Assembly (NCBI GenBank): GCA_028709135.1
Contig: JAQVXN010000007.1
Span: forward strand, 1-17,861
Source of the DNA: Bacteroidaceae bacterium
Lineage (GTDB): Bacteria; Bacteroidota; Bacteroidia; Bacteroidales; Bacteroidaceae
Length of the DNA stretch: 17,861 bases
Direction of reading: 5' to 3'
Part shown: positions 14,144 to 17,861 of the stretch, piece after piece
Layout: each line of letters opens with the position of its first letter
Numbering within the stretch: the stretch's first letter is position 1
The notes under the pieces: generated by a model
Told to the model about the DNA's origin: nothing
Seen by the model: only the letters and a program-made list of their open reading frames with translations
Databases searched by the model: none
Position numbers and translations under genes: made by a program

Positions 14144-15850
14144 TTATTTACTAGTTAGAACTTTGAATTTGGCATCGTTCTTGAGTTTCACAAATTCAAG
14201 ATCTTTAGCAGCATAATCCGACAAAGTTGCATCTTTCCCAATAGCCTCACGCAGATTATCAACCGCGATATCATTATTATTGGTACGAACGGCAATAATA
14301 GCTTTCAAATAGCTCGTCATTGCATCAGCCTTCTGAACTCCATTTAGCGTTTCGGCTGCTTTCATATAGTCTTTGGAAAGAATCTGAGCCAAAGCCGCGC
14401 TATTACTTTTTACCTCACCAAAAGATTTTACTGCCTGACCATAATTGCCTTCTTTCAAATACATATTACCCAAAGCTTCATTCAATGCATTACTTTCGGT
14501 TCCTTTACTCAAATAATTCTGAGCTGAAGTCAGATCATTGTCCATTAAAGCCAACAAACCAAGGTTCACATTAGGTTCAGCAGCATCTCCTTTCACTGCA
14601 ACGGATTTTTGCAAATAACCTTTTGCTGTATCATAATCACCTTTCTCAAAAGCCATTGTAGCTAGATCATTGTAAGCACGATAATCATTGGGGTACACCT
14701 GTGTTGTCTTCTTATAAATCTCTTCTTTTTCCGTCTCCTTATCTGTCAGTGTTGCATCATAAAGAATTTCTTCTACACTCAGTTTGCTTGCATCATCTGT
14801 ATATTGCTTTTGTATTTCGTCATCAGAACGGCCTATCAATTCATAATTCACTGCAATGCGCGAACGACGCAATTCAGGTAAAACTTCTTTTGCCAGATTA
14901 GTAAATGCTGCAGACATATTACGAATTTGATGTTCACGCTCTTCGGGATCCTTATACATAGAAAGAACACGCAAAATAACTTCTTTATCTTGAATATTGG
15001 AAGCAGAAACAAGTTCTTTGAAACCGTCCCAATCTTCTGCCGTATATTTTGTATCCACATTGGATTCCAAACCTGTCTTCTTGAGTTGTTTATTAATATA
15101 ACTCTTCGTAGTTTTTTCGCGATCTTTTGCAACTCTCGTATTCAGTTTCATACCACCATCAGGAGAAGCATAAGCAGAAACTTCAACGTTATCTAAAGCT
15201 TTACGGTCTTCGTCAGCATGGATATCTTTTAAAGTCTTAATAAACTGTTGTACAGAAATACCCTTTAGCTCACTATTACGAATTTTAGCCTGCTGAATGA
15301 GAAATTTAATATTTGCCTCTTGCTTCTGCTTAATCACATGCTGATACGCATCGGGGGCAAAAGCCACGCCAGCACTTTTAAGTGTACGATTCACCAATTC
15401 GGAAGTAGAAAGAACCCCTTCGGCAACCTTAACTTCAGGCACTTTCACTGTCTTCTTTCCTATTTTTGCATCAAAAGTCAAATAAAGATCGCTCTTTTCC
15501 ATATCTGGAACATATTTGAAACTACTTTTCATTGTGTAATTTCCACCTACCCGATATGAAATGGTTTGATTGTTTGCTTCTACTTTCTCTCCTTGAAAAG
15601 TTGCGCCATTACCAGCTGTTTCTCCTCCCACATAACGCAGTACAGGAGTTACTGTCACGACAGCTTTTTTCTTCATATATTTCTCAGGGAACCGTCCGTT
15701 AATAGTTACGGGCACTTGACCGCCAACCGATTCTAACGGAGACGGATTAACCGCAAAATTGTCAGCAGAGAGGGGACCCATTTTACTACATGAACCCAGT
15801 AATGCTGTTGCAGCTATAGTCAAAGTTAAATACAATTTAGTTTGCATCAT
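14144..15850 (-). CDS. TPR lipoprotein with OmpA-like segment
   Basis: A 568-residue predicted lipoprotein: 'TIAATALLGSC' gives Cys21 as the lipidated residue. The N-terminal part (about 25-145) is beta-rich and has no family I can name. Residues about 222-345 resemble the OmpA C-terminal (peptidoglycan-associated) domain, with 'VEVSAYASPDGGMKLNTRVAKDR' and a later 'LPELRRSRIAVNYE'. This region may be degenerate and is a motif reading only. Residues from about 378 to 480 hold at least three tetratricopeptide-like repeats ('YPNDYRAYNDLATMAFEKGDYDTAKGYL', then 'PNVNLGLLALMDNDLTSAQNYL', then 'NEALGNMYLKEGNYGQAVKSF'), and more helical repeats run to the end. It is probably a periplasmic-facing or outer-membrane-anchored scaffold. 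A -7 element lies at 15877-15884. A hairpin at 14077-14103 follows the stop. Confidence 0.8.
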   Translation of the reverse strand: MMQTKLYLTLTIAATALLGSCSKMGPLSADNFAVNPSPLESVGGQVPVTINGRFPEKYMKKKAVVTVTPVLRYVGGETAGNGATFQGEKVEANNQTISYRVGGNYTMKSSFKYVPDMEKSDLYLTFDAKIGKKTVKVPEVKVAEGVLSTSELVNRTLKSAGVAFAPDAYQHVIKQKQEANIKFLIQQAKIRNSELKGISVQQFIKTLKDIHADEDRKALDNVEVSAYASPDGGMKLNTRVAKDREKTTKSYINKQLKKTGLESNVDTKYTAEDWDGFKELVSASNIQDKEVILRVLSMYKDPEEREHQIRNMSAAFTNLAKEVLPELRRSRIAVNYELIGRSDDEIQKQYTDDASKLSVEEILYDATLTDKETEKEEIYKKTTQVYPNDYRAYNDLATMAFEKGDYDTAKGYLQKSVAVKGDAAEPNVNLGLLALMDNDLTSAQNYLSKGTESNALNEALGNMYLKEGNYGQAVKSFGEVKSNSAALAQILSKDYMKAAETLNGVQKADAMTSYLKAIIAVRTNNNDIAVDNLREAIGKDATLSDYAAKDLEFVKLKNDAKFKVLTSK

Positions 15851-15876
15851 TATATAATTTATGCTATTCTTTGGGG

Positions 15877-15884
15877 CAAAGATA
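15877..15884 (-). promoter_or_regulatory. Candidate -7 element for the TPR lipoprotein gene
   Basis: On the minus strand TATCTTTG followed by C matches TAnnTTTG and lies 27 bases before the ATG at 15850. The TTTG -33 element is not clear upstream (T-rich only). The location in the only intergenic gap on this side makes it a reasonable promoter for the TPR gene and its followers. Confidence 0.5.
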
Positions 15885-15942
15885 TAAAAATCATCTCATA
15901 AAACAGAAGTTATCGCCCAATTTTTATGTCTTATAAGTAAGA

Positions 15943-16593
15943 TTAATCTTCATTCTCACGCAGACGTATCAATGTAAGTCCATCGCGAAGAGGAATTATA
16001 ACTTTTTCTACCCTATTGTCTACTGCAACAGAATCATTAAAAGCTCTTATACCAAGTGTTTGAGCATCTTTATCATAGGCAGGATCTATTACATGACCAT
16101 CCCATAGTGTATTATCTGCCAAAATATATCCACAAGGGTTCAAATGTTGAAAACAAAGTTCATAATATTCCAAATATTGCCTTTTGTTTCCATCAATAAA
16201 AATCAAATCAAACGGTGCTACCTCTTGAGATAAATCAGTCAGCACATTTCCAATGCGAAACTCAATATGGTTAGCCCAAGGAGAGAGCTCAATTTGCGGA
16301 CGTGTAAAGTCCTCCAACTCATCATTAATTTCGTAAGTAATCAATTTTGCATTTTCTTCAAGCGCAGATGCCATACATAATGCAGAATATCCCGTATAAG
16401 TTCCAATTTCTAAAATTCTCTGAGGATGAATCATTCTAACAAGCATCCGCAATAACGTTCCCTGCAAATGCCCAGAAGTCATATGAGAACGTACCAAACG
16501 AATATTTGTAGAACGATACAATTTATAAAGATATTCATTCTCCGCATCAATATGATCCTGAATATAATTCTCAAGAATTTCTTTATCTATCAT
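15943..16593 (-). CDS. Class I SAM-dependent O-methyltransferase
   Basis: A 216-residue methyltransferase of the O-methyltransferase/COMT-like family. It transfers a methyl group from SAM to a catechol- or phenol-type hydroxyl in a metal-dependent way; the substrate is not readable. Motif I 'ILEIGTYTGYSALCMA' (60-75) binds SAM. 'IFIDGNKRQY' (131-140) with Asp134 and 'ADNTLWDG' (159-166) with Asp160-Asn161 are the expected metal ligands and catalytic residues. The sequence has no signal peptide and the length is typical. The start codon overlaps the aroQ stop in ATGA (16590-16593), so translation is coupled. No relation to shikimate chemistry is shown; the pairing may be only positional. Confidence 0.92.
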   Translation of the reverse strand: MIDKEILENYIQDHIDAENEYLYKLYRSTNIRLVRSHMTSGHLQGTLLRMLVRMIHPQRILEIGTYTGYSALCMASALEENAKLITYEINDELEDFTRPQIELSPWANHIEFRIGNVLTDLSQEVAPFDLIFIDGNKRQYLEYYELCFQHLNPCGYILADNTLWDGHVIDPAYDKDAQTLGIRAFNDSVAVDNRVEKVIIPLRDGLTLIRLRENED

Positions 16594-17021
16594 TTCTTTT
16601 GAGCCAACTTCAACAATCCTTCCAACGCCAAACGATATCCATCAAGTCCAAAACCGCAGATTACTCCAACACAAGCAGAAGAAATCATCGAATGATGGCG
16701 AAAATCCTCTCGCGCAAACACATTTGAGATATGTACCTCTATAACGGGCGTCTTTACAGCCCTTATTGCATCATGTAATGCTATTGAAGTATGTGTATAA
16801 GCACCTGCATTTAAAATAATTCCATCAGCTATAAATCCAACATCATGGATTTTATCAATCATAAAACCTTCCACATTGCTTTGAAAATAATTTATCTCTA
16901 TATTTTCATAATCCTTGCGCAAACTTTTTAAAAAAGGTTCAAAGCCCGTATCTCCATAAATACCAGGCTCACGTACACCCAATAAATCCAAGTTCGGACC
17001 ATTAATTATTTGTACATTCAT
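16590..17021 (-). CDS. aroQ: Type II 3-dehydroquinate dehydratase
   Basis: AroQ dehydrates 3-dehydroquinate to 3-dehydroshikimate, the third step of the shikimate pathway, as a dodecamer. The ATG at 17021 starts 'MNVQIINGPNLDLLG', the family N-terminus, and gives the normal 143 residues. A longer frame from 17102 adds 27 unrelated residues and crosses the promoter. Catalytic residues seen are Tyr22 ('PGIYGD'), Asn71 and His77 ('NAGAYTHTS'), and His97 and Arg108 ('EVHISNVFAREDFRHHS'). It overlaps the O-methyltransferase by 4 bases and is divergent from xerD, with 46 bases between the start codons. A -7 element TAACTTTG on the minus strand is at 17061-17068. Confidence 0.96.
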   Translation of the reverse strand: MNVQIINGPNLDLLGVREPGIYGDTGFEPFLKSLRKDYENIEINYFQSNVEGFMIDKIHDVGFIADGIILNAGAYTHTSIALHDAIRAVKTPVIEVHISNVFAREDFRHHSMISSACVGVICGFGLDGYRLALEGLLKLAQKK

Positions 17022-17029
17022 AACAACAA

Positions 17030-17052
17030 TACTTTTGTTTTTATTACTTTTG
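17030..17052 (+). promoter_or_regulatory. Candidate xerD promoter, two TACTTTTG -7-like copies
   Basis: TACTTTTG occurs at 17030-17037 and again at 17045-17052, 15 bases apart, each matching TAnnTTTG. The second lies 15 bases before the xerD ATG at 17068, the first 30 bases before. A TTTG at 17009-17012 is 17 bases upstream of the first copy, close to a -33 element. Either or both could serve xerD. Confidence 0.5.
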
Positions 17053-17060
17053 TGCCAGAG

Positions 17061-17068
17061 CAAAGTTA
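17061..17068 (-). promoter_or_regulatory. Candidate -7 element for aroQ
   Basis: On the minus strand TAACTTTG followed by C matches TAnnTTTG, 40 bases before the aroQ ATG. It touches the first base of the xerD start codon and overlaps the rightward promoter region. A TTTG lies 23 bases further upstream, as at purN. Confidence 0.5.
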
Positions 17069-17861
17069 TGAAAAATATTATAGACACCGTACAAAACCTC
17101 AAAAATAAAGCTGACGATTTAGATAATCTTCATAATCAAGAACTACAATCTATAGTCGTCCGTTATCGCAACTATCTGATGTTGGAAAAATCTTTTTCCA
17201 GGAATACTTTAGATGCATATCTCCATGATTTGGATAAACTCTTGCAATTCTTTTATTCTGAAAAATTAAGACCACAAAATGCAAGATTGGAGGATCTTCG
17301 TCAATTTGCGGCAGCTCTTCATGACATCGGTATTGAACCTCGTTCACAGGCTCGCATTCTAAGTGGAGTAAGGTCATTTTACCATTTTATGATGCTCGAC
17401 AGAATCATTAAAAACGACCCTACAGAACTTTTGGAGTCACCCCAAATAGGCACATACCTCCCCTCTGTACTTACAGTAGAAGAAATCGATCGCATGATCA
17501 CCTCTATTGACCTGAGCAAAAAAGAAGGTCAAAGAAATCGTGCTATCATCGAACTTCTTTATAGTTGCGGACTCCGCGTTTCAGAACTTTGTGACTTGAA
17601 GCTTTCCAATCTTTATTTAGATGAAGGATTTATCCGTGTCATAGGGAAAGGGAAAAAAGAACGTCTTGTGCCCATATCTCAACGCGCAATTCATGAACTA
17701 CGTCTTTATTTCTTAGATCGCAATTTAATAGAAATCCCTGCAAAATATAGTGATTTTGTGTTTATCACCGTCAGAAGACATACTGCTAATATTGGACGTA
17801 TCATGGTATTTCATCTTATAAAGCAACTCGCTGTAAAAGCTAATATTCAGAAAAATATCAG
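17068..17861 (+). CDS. xerD: Site-specific tyrosine recombinase XerD (3' truncated by window)
   Basis: The frame is open from ATG at 17068 to the window end, 264 codons, with the last part missing. XerD with XerC resolves chromosome dimers at dif; in Bacteroidetes one Xer may do both jobs. The N-terminal core-binding domain (about 25-125) has 'YRNYLMLEKSFSRNTLDAYL' and 'SQARILSGVRSFYHFM'. The catalytic domain begins near 135 ('LPSVLTVEEIDRMI') and shows the first catalytic Arg in 'YSCGLRVSELCDL' and the catalytic Lys in 'VIGKGKKERLVPI'. The H-x-L-R, H/W and nucleophilic Tyr motifs lie beyond the window. The N-terminus has about 20 extra charged residues compared with E. coli XerD. A tyrosine recombinase of another type is possible, but the neighbour aroQ and the sequence fit a chromosomal XerD. 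Confidence 0.88.
   Translation, partial: MKNIIDTVQNLKNKADDLDNLHNQELQSIVVRYRNYLMLEKSFSRNTLDAYLHDLDKLLQFFYSEKLRPQNARLEDLRQFAAALHDIGIEPRSQARILSGVRSFYHFMMLDRIIKNDPTELLESPQIGTYLPSVLTVEEIDRMITSIDLSKKEGQRNRAIIELLYSCGLRVSELCDLKLSNLYLDEGFIRVIGKGKKERLVPISQRAIHELRLYFLDRNLIEIPAKYSDFVFITVRRHTANIGRIMVFHLIKQLAVKANIQKNI

Noticed and set aside
17022..17102. Longer start of aroQ
   Set aside because: The family N-terminus begins at Met 17021. The extension crosses the promoter region and the start of xerD.

Overview
The window is AT-rich chromosomal DNA from a member of the Bacteroidales (Bacteroidaceae/Prevotellaceae-like). The evidence is the presence of Bacteroidales-typical families (DUF3108 tail, DUF4369-thioredoxin-like lipoprotein, OmpA/TPR lipoprotein, DUF6108-like protein), signal peptides ending in Ala-Gln, lipoproteins with S-C lipoboxes, few Shine-Dalgarno sequences, and several upstream matches to the Bacteroidetes -7 element TAnnTTTG. 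The genus cannot be fixed from the sequence alone. No rRNA, tRNA, CRISPR array, insertion sequence or phage gene was seen.

Layout. (1) 1-223: 3' end of a DUF3108-type gene on the plus strand. (2) 367-1427, minus: folB (dihydroneopterin aldolase) translationally coupled to a stand-alone B3/B4 (PheT editing-like) domain protein. (3) 1579-3965, minus: a four-gene cassette of ECF sigma factor, single-pass membrane protein in the anti-sigma position, secreted DUF6108-like protein and outer-membrane beta-barrel-like protein, closed by a terminator at 1462-1494. (4) 3966-4397: divergent intergenic region with a 21-bp tandem repeat built on a small palindrome. (5) 4398-8195, plus: a two-gene secreted carbohydrate-active operon, a six-hairpin (alpha/alpha)6-barrel glycosidase of unassigned family and a protein with two GH43 five-blade propellers. 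(6) 8197-11273, minus: purN, an FprA-type diiron flavoprotein and rmuC, meeting the glycosidase operon tail to tail with one base between them. (7) 11499-15850, minus: OmpA-like/TPR lipoprotein, a strong hairpin, a TlpA-like lipoprotein without the CXXC motif, and comM/yifB. (8) 15943-17021, minus: aroQ overlapping a class I O-methyltransferase. (9) 17068-end, plus: xerD, cut off by the window edge and divergent from aroQ with overlapping predicted promoters.

Most genes are ordinary core genes: folate, purine and shikimate enzymes, recombination, and oxygen/NO defence. The accessory content is the sigma-factor cassette, the repeat array next to it and the glycosidase pair. These are the parts most worth a second look. 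I see no clear evidence of a wholly new defence or mobile system. The best candidates for undescribed biology are the sigma/anti-sigma/secreted/outer-membrane cassette, the phased palindromic repeat array, and the glycosidase pair with an unassigned family member.
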